This document shows, in pieces, positions 37,988 to 50,660 of a stretch of DNA of 64,000 nucleotides. Both the position numbers and the translations under genes were made by a program. Each line of letters opens with the position of its first letter. Position 1 is the first letter of the stretch. The notes under the pieces were generated by a model. That model was given only the letters and a program-made list of their open reading frames with translations. It was not told the origin of the DNA and ran no database searches. The DNA comes from Phymatolithon calcareum (Eukaryota; Rhodophyta; Florideophyceae; Hapalidiales), in NCBI GenBank assembly GCA_977006965.1, contig OZ345359.1, forward strand, positions 1,674,001-1,738,000. Reading direction: 5' to 3'.

Positions 37988-38879
37988 TTGAGGATTGGAA
38001 CGCAGCGGTTGGTATAGCTTGTCGACACCTATACCGCATGTTGCGCAAGCAAATTTTCAGCTTGAGTCCATCCCCTGGTCATGTTCTGCGCTTGACTGAG
38101 ACTGATCTCTCTCAATTTTGGGATTGACTGTCCTATAAAGCGATGGGGGTGGACCAGCCGAAACGCTTTTTAACTACTATTTGCTTTCTGATTCCTTGTT
38201 CTTTCCTTGTACACCCTTTATGGGGTTTTTCTCGCTGTAAGACCCTGCTCTTCCGCACGCCGAGACAGCACGAGAAAACCCGAGATCGGCTGAAGAGCCG
38301 CCGACGCATTACCCTCGCTGGCTCCGAACTGGCATACAGGGATATCGATTGTAGAGACCTTTCCTGGGCACCGCTATCTCTGTCAGAACACTGGGGCCTA
38401 TCGGAGGTTCGGTAATTCGCGACCCAGTGATGGCGTTTGTGATTGCATATCTTGTGATTACCAGAACACTGGGGTCTTCATGTTGCTTTAATTACACTCA
38501 CAGTCAAGCTGAATCAACTTATGGAGAATAAAGGCAGCCTCGCGGGAAACGAACGGTCACGTTGAAAGTTAGCCTCTCAACCTCGCCAGTGCCCAAAGCT
38601 GCAATCGCTCCCACATTTCTCCTTCACCCTGAAGCCCCCAGAGCCGTTACAATTGATGATGAATAATGTTCTTACTGGAGCTTCCGCGCCAATGGCAGTG
38701 GCAGTGGCATAAGCTCCGGTTCCAGCCTTTAACCCTGTATGCAAGGAGCAGATCAGCTATTAATTTCTGAGAATTCGTGGAAACTGACAGACAGGCGGTA
38801 GAATGCTGTCGAGATTATCGGGAAGACCACTTGCCGATGAAACAAGGACGCCCCCCCCCCCCCCCCCACCACTATCGAC

Positions 38880-39128
38880 TTGGTATTACGTGTCAGCGAT
38901 CTACCATGGAGCTGGCTTGGGCACATTGTCAGAATGGACGAAAATTCTATGGTCCGCCATGGACTGCTACAATTGGTAAGACTGACGCCAGAATCAATAT
39001 TTGGCGACGAGCCAAGCCAAGACGTGCAAGCCGCAGTCCAGCTCGCTAACGATAGAATTGAATGGCAGAAACTTAGGCACTCGAAACGCTGTTCGCCCCA
39101 TTCGGGGAAAAAGCAATTGAACGAATGA
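38880..39128 (+). pseudogene. Second-LINE RT C-terminal remnant (unit 2)
   Basis: Same WLGHIVRMDEN block as 31852-32175, after a 17-C tract. Confidence 0.4.
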
Positions 39129-39466
39129 GAGCTCTACTAGAACACGGATTCGAGGAAAGTTCGTTCCCCCACAGTCATCGTTTGAGTCCAATCAATACTC
39201 TATTCTCAAAGCAGTGCAGTAATAACAAATGCACCACACCGGTATCTCAACCAACGACAAATACAACCATCAAGGTGCAAATTGCACAAAGTGCACACCA
39301 ATTGCAAATATTTGCGCTGCGCTTGCACTTGGTGTTGAATTTACACCAACAATTCGTAGCCATTTTTCCTTATTTAAACCGCGAAGGATCGTCGTCGAGG
39401 CGGAACTTTTCGACCAACACGAACAAGAAAAAATACACCTAGCAAGAGATTACTGAAGAAGACGAC

Positions 39467-39955
39467 ATGATGTTGTTCTGGGGCATCGCGGGCTGGCAGG
39501 TAACAGTTTTATTAATGCAGGCGCATTCTAAGGCCTTCCCGTCGTCAGCACCGGCGACGGACAACGAGAGTCGCGAGGAAGAAAACACCGTCGAGTGCGG
39601 CAATGAAGAATCATCACTAGCAGAAGAATTGGAGGCGGCTCGCGTGGCGGAGCGCGCGCTTTTCGACGCAAGGAGCGAGCTGCATCTCACGCGGGGCATC
39701 CTCCAATTTGACAAGGATCAGCTTTCCAAGGCCCTCGAAGAAGAGCAAAAAGGAAGGCAGCACCAAGTGCAAGCAAATGGGGACCTGAAATGGCAGGTTC
39801 GAGCCCTCCAGGACGAGAATGGCCGCCTCAAGCAGCACGTGGGACAACTGGTGGCACAAAACAGGTCTCTTCAAGGTCAAGTACAAGGCTTGGTGCAACT
39901 CAAGGACCACTGTATGAATGCTTTGCGTCAGCACGGTATTTATTGTCAGTTTTAG
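39467..39955 (+). CDS. Small coiled-coil protein (C1, unit 2)
   Basis: 162 residues, near-identical to the unit 1 copy. Changes include SSAPATDN for SSAPVTDN, FDKDQLSK for FDKEQLCK and GRQHQVQ for GRHDQVQ. Promoter, signal-like N-terminus, conserved C-terminus and AATAAA are all retained. Confidence 0.75.
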   Translation: MMLFWGIAGWQVTVLLMQAHSKAFPSSAPATDNESREEENTVECGNEESSLAEELEAARVAERALFDARSELHLTRGILQFDKDQLSKALEEEQKGRQHQVQANGDLKWQVRALQDENGRLKQHVGQLVAQNRSLQGQVQGLVQLKDHCMNALRQHGIYCQF

Positions 39956-40244
39956 GTCATTAATTCTCACGGAAGGTATAGCATTGAGGAGTCAATAAAA
40001 TTTACTTTGAAAATTGTTCTTCCCTACTCTGCTAAAGGCGCTGTAGTACAGTGTGACAATTTTGACATTAATTTTTCAAACAGAGGCTGGTATCAAAAAA
40101 GGATCACGGAAATTAGATACTAGAGAAGTGGACGAAGGAAAGAGAAGAAGACGCGACTAACGAGATCCAAATAGAATATACGGGTACTCCTCGAAGGGTA
40201 TTCCAAAGAAGGGCGAGAAGTACAAGATTGCGTTAATTGAGCTC

Positions 40245-40367
40245 ATGGCTGTTCAGCAACACTTCGCCACCTGGAAAATGAAAAACGAGAATGAATACGA
40301 GTGTAAGAGAATTACTCGAGCCTTAACTGCAAGAGAAATAAGAATCATCGAAATACTGAATGCATAA
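40245..40367 (+). CDS. Short EYECKR ORF (unit 2)
   Basis: Copy of the 33291 ORF with the same protein sequence. Confidence 0.4.
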   Translation: MAVQQHFATWKMKNENEYECKRITRALTAREIRIIEILNA

Positions 40368-41064
40368 TTAATGGAAGGAGTCAAAGAAGCGGCCTTGTTA
40401 TTCTCAGTTTGAAGTCTTGAGAGCTTCTACAATAAAGTTAACAAACATTCCATTAACGATTTAGCGCCTGTAAGGTAAACTACCTGGCTGGTAAAGAATT
40501 GAGCGATTCCAGAGCCGGTACATCCGGCACACGTACCAAGCCAAACTTCCAGGTTTCAAGATATCAAGCCTTAGAGCTTTTGTTGCAGTCCATTACAAAC
40601 AGTGCACTGTCAAAAGGCATGTGGTTGCGCCAGATTCTGAGTTTTTTTATATTGGTTTAGCAAAACTTTGGATCCACTTGCTGTTCGAGACTGAAATCGT
40701 GTAGAAAATGACCTCCGATACCTATGCAATGACGTGAAGAAGTGCGATGTGCCCGAAAAATGGGAATCATACTCGATCGCATTGTACCGTAATTATTCAC
40801 ATAACCTACAACTTGCATGCGATCATAGTCGAATACTCTTTCATTTGCAGCGGAAGACGCGCCGAGTGACAGCATATTCCCAATCGCTTCTCGAAACACA
40901 TGGACTTAAGACCAAAAACAAGTCTTTTCGTCAGACGACAATCATCATGACAGAAGTGACTTGAGTACTCAAAGTCGTAAGCAAACAAATACACACAGGG
41001 GATATAGCACACATAACTTGGTTTAGTACTATCTTAGAGTGCATACTTTGGTGTCACAGCTGTG

Positions 41065-41211
41065 ATGGAGCTGGTCGCGCTCCAACGCATTCTATCTTCA
41101 TCCAAGATTAGTCCTGAAATTGAATATGAATGTAAGCGACTCACTAGAGCACTTGTTGGGAGAGAAATACGAATCAAGGATATACTGAATAGTCAAACTA
41201 CGTTAGCTTAG
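41065..41211 (+). CDS. Short EYECKR ORF, second type (unit 2)
   Basis: Copy of the 34111 ORF. Confidence 0.4.
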   Translation: MELVALQRILSSSKISPEIEYECKRLTRALVGREIRIKDILNSQTTLA

Positions 41212-41323
41212 AAAATCCTGCGAAAGCGGCCCTGTTACTCTTGAAGAGAGGCCTTGGGAGCTTTTAAAATAAATCAACACATATCCCCGCCAACAAATAC
41301 AACCATCATGGTGCAATGTGCAC

Positions 41324-41943
41324 TGTCTCGCTAACGACCGGCAGCGAATTTATCAATCCGTTGGGGACCGACAGTCAAATGGAATTACCGTTGCCTGCTA
41401 GCAATGTCGACCGACTGTGAGCCAAGAAAGTCTACTGGCGCGGATTACGAACGGTGTGAAACGCGGCGCGCTGACACTTTCGGATACCTTGCGAGAATGT
41501 AGCTAGACAGTCAGAGGTAGATGGAGTGATGTAGAGACTATTTAAGCGGTGATCGAAGTCTTTCTCGAGGAAGTCACCACTATCAACTTTACCAACCACA
41601 ACCTAACCCCCAAGGATATCGAAAGATAAACTTACTCTTCCGACGAAAGTCAGCAACGCATTCATACTGCCGGGCAACCGTCCATTGCGTACCATTGGAC
41701 TGGACCACTCCTGCCGAAGTCACTACATCCTTACGGAGTTTCTGACCCAGCAGAGTTGGCGCACCTTGCCGAAGTCACTACATCCCATCGAAGTTTCTGA
41801 CCAAGCGAGCTGTAAGACATCTTGCCGAAAGCACTACATCCCTCCTGGAGTTTCTGCCTAGACAAGTTGTATGGACGCTCGGCACCTGCCGTCGTCTCAT
41901 TAGGGAGCTGAACAAGTCGTTCGGTTCCTGGATACTCACGACA
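41324..41943. mobile_element. Solo LTR (unit 2)
   Basis: 620 bp, TGCAC duplications at 41319-41323 and 41944-41948; a duplicate of the unit 1 insertion. Confidence 0.85.
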
Positions 41944-42451
41944 TGCACAAAGTGCACACCAACTGCAAAATTTTTCGATTCGCTTGCACTTGGTGTTAAA
42001 TTTGCACCAACATTTCGTGGCCATTTTTCCTTATTTAAACCGCGAAGTATCGGCGTCGAGGCGGAACTTCTCGACCAACACGATATCGGACAAGCAAAAA
42101 AACATCTCTTGGTGGATGTTTTTTTTCTTGTCTGATATCGTGTTGGTCGAGAAGTTCCGCCTGGCAGATAACCATTTTAGCCATGGAAGCCCATTGTAAG
42201 GTTTTCCCGTCGTCAGCATCGGCTACGGAGGACGAGAGTTGTGACGACGAGCACGATTCCATATATCATATATGGAATCGTGCTCGTCGTCACAACTCTC
42301 GTGAAGCTGACAATGAAACCGCAAGAACCGAGCGATTGGAGACGGCGCGCGTGACAGGAATAGAGAGCGCAGGGCATCGTCTGCAACGAGAAGCGTCGCA
42401 GGATGAAACATGTGTTCAGGCTCGACGCCACCGGCGAAGCAGCAAGCTCAT
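41944..42451 (+). pseudogene. Small coiled-coil locus with two foldbacks (C2, unit 2)
   Basis: Foldbacks at 42059-42162 and 42233-42301, as in unit 1. Confidence 0.8.
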
Positions 42452-43838
42452 GCGGCACGTTCGGTGCTGTGCGGGGAGCTGGACGAAGAGGCTATTTCAA
42501 TACTAGATCGATTGTTCTGGGACCATCCGTGCGATTTGGACCTACTCGGACGAGTGCGCGAAGGGAAGCGACAGCGTAATCCGGAGCGAAATGTACGCGC
42601 ATTATACAGAAACGACGCTTTGGATGCATACGTGGCTTGTAAGACTCTGTGCGAGGACGCGGGTGAAGACGGGCAAGCAGCCAAGTTGGTGCTTGCATCG
42701 CACACGGAGCGACCTTTCTTTGACTACTTCGGTGCATACCATGCATTCAAGACACTGGGATGGATGCAGTATACAGACGCGTTCGATGCACTGGCCGAGG
42801 CTGCTCGCACTCTTCCGCCCCGCTTCTTCAATCACCGTGCTGCGGCTATCGTTGCAGTTGCAAACTTGGGTGATTCGCCTACTTACCGGTGAGCGATCTG
42901 CTGGCCAAAAGATCGGCGCCGTGTATCCACAGTTCGCATTAGGTGTATATACAGCGCTCCCACCGCTAGTGAAAACTGCGGACGCGAACTTCTCCGACCT
43001 TGACCTCGTGTTCTGCTGTCTCCCCCATGCGGCCACGCAAGAAATAGTCTCTGCACTGCCTCAGTCGCTGTGAGTGGTTGATCTCTCCGCCGATTTCCGC
43101 CTTCGCAACATCGACACTTACGCACAATGGTATGGCCGTCCCCACCTTGCGCCGACCCTGCAGAAAGACGCTGTGTACGGACTCACCGAACTCGCCCGTC
43201 CTACAATCAAAGACGCTCGTCTGGTAACAAACCTCAGATGTTACCCGACGGCCGCGCAGCTCCCGCTGGTTCCTCTCCTACGCGCCGGACTCATCAGCCC
43301 GAACGGCATCGTTATCGACGCCAAATCGGGCGCGACTGGGGCAGGTAGGGCTGCGAAAACCGGCTCGCTATTCTGTGAGGTTACCGACGGAGTGGCGGCT
43401 TACGGGGTAGCTAGTCACAGGCACGCCCCTGAGATTGAACAGGGACTTTCGGACGCTGCTGGTGGAGCAGACGTTACCGTGACTTTCACTCCGCATCTCA
43501 TGCCCATGGCGCGAGGCATTTTGGAGACGATTTATATCAGTCTTGTCGATGGTGTGAGTGTGACCGAGCTTCGTGCTTGTTTGGAGAAACAGTACGCGGA
43601 CGAACCGTTTGTGCATCTCCTGGATGAGGGTGTTCCACCACCGCAGACGAGACATTTGCGTGGGAGTAACCTGTGTGTGATGCAGATTATTGCAGACCGG
43701 GTGCCGGGGAAGGCGATTATTGTTTCCGCCATCGACAATGTTGTCAAAGGGGCTTCGGGACAGGCAGTGCAAAATATGAACCTGATGCTGGGATTTCCGG
43801 AGACAATGGGGCTTGATGGACCCCCGGTGTTTCCGTAA
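42452..43838 (+). pseudogene. argC: HEAT-argC deletion fusion (unit 3)
   Basis: HEAT sequence stops at 42878 and argC resumes at 42879 (GATTCGC/CTACTTACC). The join removes the HEAT C-terminus, the spacer and the first 70 codons of argC, including the nucleotide-binding loop. A CGC shared by both ends is the microhomology. The HEAT frame ends at once (DSPTYR, stop at 42892). argC keeps the TGA (43071) and NLRCYPTA. Confidence 0.92.
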
Positions 43839-44024
43839 AGTTGCATATTGCAAAATATGGAACAGCTGTGCCATGGTTAGGAATCTGGATATAGTAGACT
43901 ATAGTTTTTTACAACTTTATTCCTCTGTCCATCATTTGTTCAAGAACACGGCTATTGATAAACGTAAGTCGCTTATCCGAGACAAAACTTGAGCGGTTTC
44001 AAATTCAACGACCTCGTATTTATG

Positions 44025-44325
44025 AGCTTTCGCTATTCGGCAATACTATCATCGACTGCATGGAAAATGAAGGTCTACGCGGAAGTCAATACGCGAGAAG
44101 TCAAGTAGATGTCCCTCAAGACACGACGAAAAATAGCGGGAACGCGCGCAGAGAACGCCACAAGAACACCACATGGGAGATAGAATGGTCAAGGATCCAA
44201 ACTTTTCCCAACGCCTTTGACAGGCGGTAGGTTTCAACGGACTGCAAAATGGAAGTTAGAAACTGAGAATGCCTTGACCCTATTTTCGTAAGACTGTGAG
44301 GCTTTTTTTTAAAAAAAAGCTTCAA
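44025..44325 (+). mobile_element. LINE 3'-end fragment (unit 3)
   Basis: As unit 2. Confidence 0.75.
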
Positions 44326-45114
44326 TTGAGGATTGGAACGCAGCGGTTGGTATAGCTTGTCGACACCTATACCGCATGTTGCGCAAGCAAATTTTCAGCT
44401 TGAGTCCATCCCCTGGTCATGTTCTGCGCTTGACTGAGACTGATCTCTCTCAATTTTGGGATTGACTGTCCTATAAAGCGATGGGGGTGGACCAGCCGAA
44501 ACGCTTTTTAACTACTATTTGCTTTCTGATTCCTTGTTCTTTCCTTGTACACCCTTTATGGGGTTTTTCTCGCTGTAAGACCCTGCTCTTCCGCACGCCG
44601 AGACAGCACGAGAAAACCCGAGATCGGCTGAAGAGCCGCCGACGCATTACCCTCGCTGGCTCCGAACTGGCATACAGGGATATCGATTGTAGAGACCTTT
44701 CCTGGGCACCGCTATCTCTGTCAGAACACTGGGGCCTATCGGAGGTTCGGTAATTCGCGACCCAGTGATGGCGTTTGTGATTGCATATCTTGTGATTACC
44801 AGAACACTGGGGTCTTCATGTTGCTTTAATTACACTCACAGTCAAGCTGAATCAACTTATGGAGAATAAAGGCAGCCTCGCGGGAAACGAACGGTCACGT
44901 TGAAAGTTAGCCTCTCAACCTCGCCAGTGCCCAAAGCTGCAATCGCTCCCACATTTCTCCTTCACCCTGAAGCCCCCAGAGCCGTTACAATTGATGATGA
45001 ATAATGTTCTTACTGGAGCTTCCGCGCCAATGGCAGTGGCAGTGGCATAAGCTCCGGTTCCAGCCTTTAACCCTGTATGCAAGGAGCAGATCAGCTATTA
45101 ATTTCTGAGAATTC

Positions 45115-45462
45115 GTGGAAACTGACAGACAGGCGGTAGAATGCTGTCGAGATTATCGGGAAGACCACTTGCCGATGAAACAAGGACGCCCCCCCCCCCC
45201 CACCACTATCGACTTGGTATTACGTGTCAGCGATCTACCATGGAGCTGGCTTGGGCACATTGTCAGAATGGACGAAAATTCTATGGTCCGCCATGGACTG
45301 CTACAATTGGTAAGACTGACGCCAGAATCAATATTTGGCGACGAGCCAAGCCAAGACGTGCAAGCCGCAGTCCAGCTCGCTAACGATAGAATTGAATGGC
45401 AGAAACTTAGGCACTCGAAACGCTGTTCGCCCCATTCGGGGAAAAAGCAATTGAACGAATGA
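45115..45462 (+). pseudogene. Second-LINE RT C-terminal remnant (unit 3)
   Basis: With only 13 C in the poly-C tract the frame runs through it, giving 115 codons from METDRQAVECC to the WLGHIVRMDEN block. Confidence 0.4.
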
Positions 45463-45800
45463 GAGCTCTACTAGAACACGGATTCGAGGAAAGTTCGTTC
45501 CCCCACAGTCATCGTTTGAGTCCAATCAATACTCTATTCTCAAAGCAGTGCAGTAATAACAAATGCACCACACCGGTATCTCAACCAACGACAAATACAA
45601 CCATCAAGGTGCAAATTGCACAAAGTGCACACCAATTGCAAATATTTGCGCTGCGCTTGCACTTGGTGTTGAATTTACACCAACAATTCGTAGCCATTTT
45701 TCCTTATTTAAACCGCGAAGGATCGTCGTCGAGGCGGAACTTTTCGACCAACACGAACAAGAAAAAATACACCTAGCAAGAGATTACTGAAGAAGACGAC

Positions 45801-46289
45801 ATGATGTTGTTCTGGGGCATCGCGGGCTGGCAGGTAACAGTTTTATTAATGCAGGCGCATTCTAAGGCCTTCCCGTCGTCAGCACCGGCGACGGACAACG
45901 AGAGTCGCGAGGAAGAAAACACCGTCGAGTGCGGCAATGAAGAATCATCACTAGCAGAAGAATTGGAGGCGGCTCGCGTGGCGGAGCGCGCGCTTTTCGA
46001 CGCAAGGAGCGAGCTGCATCTCACGCGGGGCATCCTCCAATTTGACAAGGATCAGCTTTCCAAGGCCCTCGAAGAAGAGCAAAAAGGAAGGCAGCACCAA
46101 GTGCAAGCAAATGGGGACCTGAAATGGCAGGTTCGAGCCCTCCAGGACGAGAATGGCCGCCTCAAGCAGCACGTGGGACAACTGGTGGCACAAAACAGGT
46201 CTCTTCAAGGTCAAGTACAAGGCTTGGTGCAACTCAAGGACCACTGTATGAATGCTTTGCGTCAGCACGGTATTTATTGTCAGTTTTAG
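45801..46289 (+). CDS. Small coiled-coil protein (C1, unit 3)
   Basis: 162 residues, identical in translation to the unit 2 copy, with the same promoter and AATAAA. Confidence 0.75.
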   Translation: MMLFWGIAGWQVTVLLMQAHSKAFPSSAPATDNESREEENTVECGNEESSLAEELEAARVAERALFDARSELHLTRGILQFDKDQLSKALEEEQKGRQHQVQANGDLKWQVRALQDENGRLKQHVGQLVAQNRSLQGQVQGLVQLKDHCMNALRQHGIYCQF

Positions 46290-46578
46290 GTCATTAATTC
46301 TCACGGAAGGTATAGCATTGAGGAGTCAATAAAATTTACTTTGAAAATTGTTCTTCCCTACTCTGCTAAAGGCGCTGTAGTACAGTGTGACAATTTTGAC
46401 ATTAATTTTTCAAACAGAGGCTGGTATCAAAAAAGGATCACGGAAATTAGATACTAGAGAAGTGGACGAAGGAAAGAGAAGAAGACGCGACTAACGAGAT
46501 CCAAATAGAATATACGGGTACTCCTCGAAGGGTATTCCAAAGAAGGGCGAGAAGTACAAGATTGCGTTAATTGAGCTC

Positions 46579-46701
46579 ATGGCTGTTCAGCAACACTTCG
46601 CCACCTGGAAAATGAAAAACGAGAATGAATACGAGTGTAAGAGAATTACTCGAGCCTTAACTGCAAGAGAAATAAGAATCATCGAAATACTGAATGCATA
46701 A
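46579..46701 (+). CDS. Short EYECKR ORF (unit 3)
   Basis: Copy of the 33291 ORF. Confidence 0.4.
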   Translation: MAVQQHFATWKMKNENEYECKRITRALTAREIRIIEILNA

Positions 46702-47398
46702 TTAATGGAAGGAGTCAAAGAAGCGGCCTTGTTATTCTCAGTTTGAAGTCTTGAGAGCTTCTACAATAAAGTTAACAAACATTCCATTAACGATTTAGCG
46801 CCTGTAAGGTAAACTACCTGGCTGGTAAAGAATTGAGCGATTCCAGAGCCGGTACATCCGGCACACGTACCAAGCCAAACTTCCAGGTTTCAAGATATCA
46901 AGCCTTAGAGCTTTTGTTGCAGTCCATTACAAACAGTGCACTGTCAAAAGGCATGTGGTTGCGCCAGATTCTGAGTTTTTTTATATTGGTTTAGCAAAAC
47001 TTTGGATCCACTTGCTGTTCGAGACTGAAATCGTGTAGAAAATGACCTCCGATACCTATGCAATGACGTGAAGAAGTGCGATGTGCCCGAAAAATGGGAA
47101 TCATACTCGATCGCATTGTACCGTAATTATTCACATAACCTACAACTTGCATGCGATCATAGTCGAATACTCTTTCATTTGCAGCGGAAGACGCGCCGAG
47201 TGACAGCATATTCCCAATCGCTTCTCGAAACACATGGACTTAAGACCAAAAACAAGTCTTTTCGTCAGACGACAATCATCATGACAGAAGTGACTTGAGT
47301 ACTCAAAGTCGTAAGCAAACAAATACACACAGGGGATATAGCACACATAACTTGGTTTAGTACTATCTTAGAGTGCATACTTTGGTGTCACAGCTGTG

Positions 47399-47545
47399 AT
47401 GGAGCTGGTCGCGCTCCAACGCATTCTATCTTCATCCAAGATTAGTCCTGAAATTGAATATGAATGTAAGCGACTCACTAGAGCACTTGTTGGGAGAGAA
47501 ATACGAATCAAGGATATACTGAATAGTCAAACTACGTTAGCTTAG
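47399..47545 (+). CDS. Short EYECKR ORF, second type (unit 3)
   Basis: Copy of the 34111 ORF. Confidence 0.4.
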   Translation: MELVALQRILSSSKISPEIEYECKRLTRALVGREIRIKDILNSQTTLA

Positions 47546-47657
47546 AAAATCCTGCGAAAGCGGCCCTGTTACTCTTGAAGAGAGGCCTTGGGAGCTTTTA
47601 AAATAAATCAACACATATCCCCGCCAACAAATACAACCATCATGGTGCAATGTGCAC

Positions 47658-48277
47658 TGTCTCGCTAACGACCGGCAGCGAATTTATCAATCCGTTGGGG
47701 ACCGACAGTCAAATGGAATTACCGTTGCCTGCTAGCAATGTCGACCGACTGTGAGCCAAGAAAGTCTACTGGCGCGGATTACGAACGGTGTGAAACGCGG
47801 CGCGCTGACACTTTCGGATACCTTGCGAGAATGTAGCTAGACAGTCAGAGGTAGATGGAGTGATGTAGAGACTATTTAAGCGGTGATCGAAGTCTTTCTC
47901 GAGGAAGTCACCACTATCAACTTTACCAACCACAACCTAACCCCCAAGGATATCGAAAGATAAACTTACTCTTCCGACGAAAGTCAGCAACGCATTCATA
48001 CTGCCGGGCAACCGTCCATTGCGTACCATTGGACTGGACCACTCCTGCCGAAGTCACTACATCCTTACGGAGTTTCTGACCCAGCAGAGTTGGCGCACCT
48101 TGCCGAAGTCACTACATCCCATCGAAGTTTCTGACCAAGCGAGCTGTAAGACATCTTGCCGAAAGCACTACATCCCTCCTGGAGTTTCTGCCTAGACAAG
48201 TTGTATGGACGCTCGGCACCTGCCGTCGTCTCATTAGGGAGCTGAACAAGTCGTTCGGTTCCTGGATACTCACGACA
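47658..48277. mobile_element. Solo LTR (unit 3)
   Basis: 620 bp with TGCAC on both sides; a duplicate of the unit 1 insertion. Confidence 0.85.
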
Positions 48278-48785
48278 TGCACAAAGTGCACACCAACTGC
48301 AAAATTTTTCGATTCGCTTGCACTTGGTGTTAAATTTGCACCAACATTTCGTGGCCATTTTTCCTTATTTAAACCGCGAAGTATCGGCGTCGAGGCGGAA
48401 CTTCTCGACCAACACGATATCGGACAAGCAAAAAAACATCTCTTGGTGGATGTTTTTTTTCTTGTCTGATATCGTGTTGGTCGAGAAGTTCCGCCTGGCA
48501 GATAACCATTTTAGCCATGGAAGCCCATTGTAAGGTTTTCCCGTCGTCAGCATCGGCTACGGAGGACGAGAGTTGTGACGACGAGCACGATTCCATATAT
48601 CATATATGGAATCGTGCTCGTCGTCACAACTCTCGTGAAGCTGACAATGAAACCGCAAGAACCGAGCGATTGGAGACGGCGCGCGTGACAGGAATAGAGA
48701 GCGCAGGGCATCGTCTGCAACGAGAAGCGTCGCAGGATGAAACATGTGTTCAGGCTCGACGCCACCGGCGAAGCAGCAAGCTCAT
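48278..48785 (+). pseudogene. Small coiled-coil locus with two foldbacks (C2, unit 3)
   Basis: Foldbacks at 48393-48496 and 48567-48635, as in unit 1. Confidence 0.8.
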
Positions 48786-50172
48786 GCGGCACGTTCGGTG
48801 CTGTGCGGGGAGCTGGACGAAGAGGCTATTTCAATACTAGATCGATTGTTCTGGGACCATCCGTGCGATTTGGACCTACTCGGACGAGTGCGCGAAGGGA
48901 AGCGACAGCGTAATCCGGAGCGAAATGTACGCGCATTATACAGAAACGACGCTTTGGATGCATACGTGGCTTGTAAGACTCTGTGCGAGGACGCGGGTGA
49001 AGACGGGCAAGCAGCCAAGTTGGTGCTTGCATCGCACACGGAGCGACCTTTCTTTGACTACTTCGGTGCATACCATGCATTCAAGACACTGGGATGGATG
49101 CAGTATACAGACGCGTTCGATGCACTGGCCGAGGCTGCTCGCACTCTTCCGCCCCGCTTCTTCAATCACCGTGCTGCGGCTATCGTTGCAGTTGCAAACT
49201 TGGGTGATTCGCCTACTTACCGGTGAGCGATCTGCTGGCCAAAAGATCGGCGCCGTGTATCCACAGTTCGCATTAGGTGTATATACAGCGCTCCCACCGC
49301 TAGTGAAAACTGCGGACGCGAACTTCTCCGACCTTGACCTCGTGTTCTGCTGTCTCCCCCATGCGGCCACGCAAGAAATAGTCTCTGCACTGCCTCAGTC
49401 GCTGTGAGTGGTTGATCTCTCCGCCGATTTCCGCCTTCGCAACATCGACACTTACGCACAATGGTATGGCCGTCCCCACCTTGCGCCGACCCTGCAGAAA
49501 GACGCTGTGTACGGACTCACCGAACTCGCCCGTCCTACAATCAAAGACGCTCGTCTGGTAACAAACCTCAGATGTTACCCGACGGCCGCGCAGCTCCCGC
49601 TGGTTCCTCTCCTACGCGCCGGACTCATCAGCCCGAACGGCATCGTTATCGACGCCAAATCGGGCGCGACTGGGGCAGGTAGGGCTGCGAAAACCGGCTC
49701 GCTATTCTGTGAGGTTACCGACGGAGTGGCGGCTTACGGGGTAGCTAGTCACAGGCACGCCCCTGAGATTGAACAGGGACTTTCGGACGCTGCTGGTGGA
49801 GCAGACGTTACCGTGACTTTCACTCCGCATCTCATGCCCATGGCGCGAGGCATTTTGGAGACGATTTATATCAGTCTTGTCGATGGTGTGAGTGTGACCG
49901 AGCTTCGTGCTTGTTTGGAGAAACAGTACGCGGACGAACCGTTTGTGCATCTCCTGGATGAGGGTGTTCCACCACCGCAGACGAGACATTTGCGTGGGAG
50001 TAACCTGTGTGTGATGCAGATTATTGCAGACCGGGTGCCGGGGAAGGCGATTATTGTTTCCGCCATCGACAATGTTGTCAAAGGGGCTTCGGGACAGGCA
50101 GTGCAAAATATGAACCTGATGCTGGGATTTCCGGAGACAATGGGGCTTGATGGACCCCCGGTGTTTCCGTAA
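48786..50172 (+). pseudogene. argC: HEAT-argC deletion fusion (unit 4)
   Basis: Same junction (49212/49213), same TGA (49405) and same NLRCYPTA as unit 3. Confidence 0.92.
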
Positions 50173-50358
50173 AGTTGCATATTGCAAAATATGGAACAGC
50201 TGTGCCATGGTTAGGAATCTGGATATAGTAGACTATAGTTTTTTACAACTTTATTCCTCTGTCCATCATTTGTTCGAGAACACGGCTATCGATAAACGTG
50301 AGTCGCTTATCCGAGACAAAACTTGAGCGGTTTCAAATTCAACGACCTCGTATTTATG

Positions 50359-50660
50359 AGCTTTCGCTATTCGGCAATACTATCATCGACTGCATGGAAA
50401 ACTAAGAAGGTCTACTCGGAAGTCAGTGCGCGAGAAGTCAAGTAGATGTCCCTCAAGACACGACGAAAAATAGCGGGAACGCGCGCAGAGAACGCCACAA
50501 GAACACCACATGGGAGATAGAATGGTCAAGGATCCAAACTTTTCCCATCGCCCTTGACAGGCGGTTTGTTTCAACGGACTACAAATGGAAGTTAGAAACT
50601 GAGAATGCCTTGACCCTATTTTCGTAAGACTGTGAGGCTTTTTTTTTAAAAAAGCTTCAA
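50359..50660 (+). mobile_element. LINE 3'-end fragment (unit 4)
   Basis: More diverged than in units 1-3. It retains an extra AAG in ACTAAGAAGGTCTACTCGG, close to the LINE ORF end (ENEEGLL). Confidence 0.7.

Larger units (their letters stand above)
35498..42451. repeat. Tandem array unit 2 (6,954 bp)
   Basis: Joins the foldback locus to HEAT codon 303 at AAGCTCAT/GCGGCACG with at most one base of microhomology. Its downstream two-thirds is almost identical to unit 3. Confidence 0.93.
42452..48785. repeat. Tandem array unit 3 (6,334 bp)
   Basis: Shorter than units 1 and 2 mainly through a 611-bp deletion between HEAT and argC. Its left half is indistinguishable from unit 4 and its right half from unit 2. 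Confidence 0.93.
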
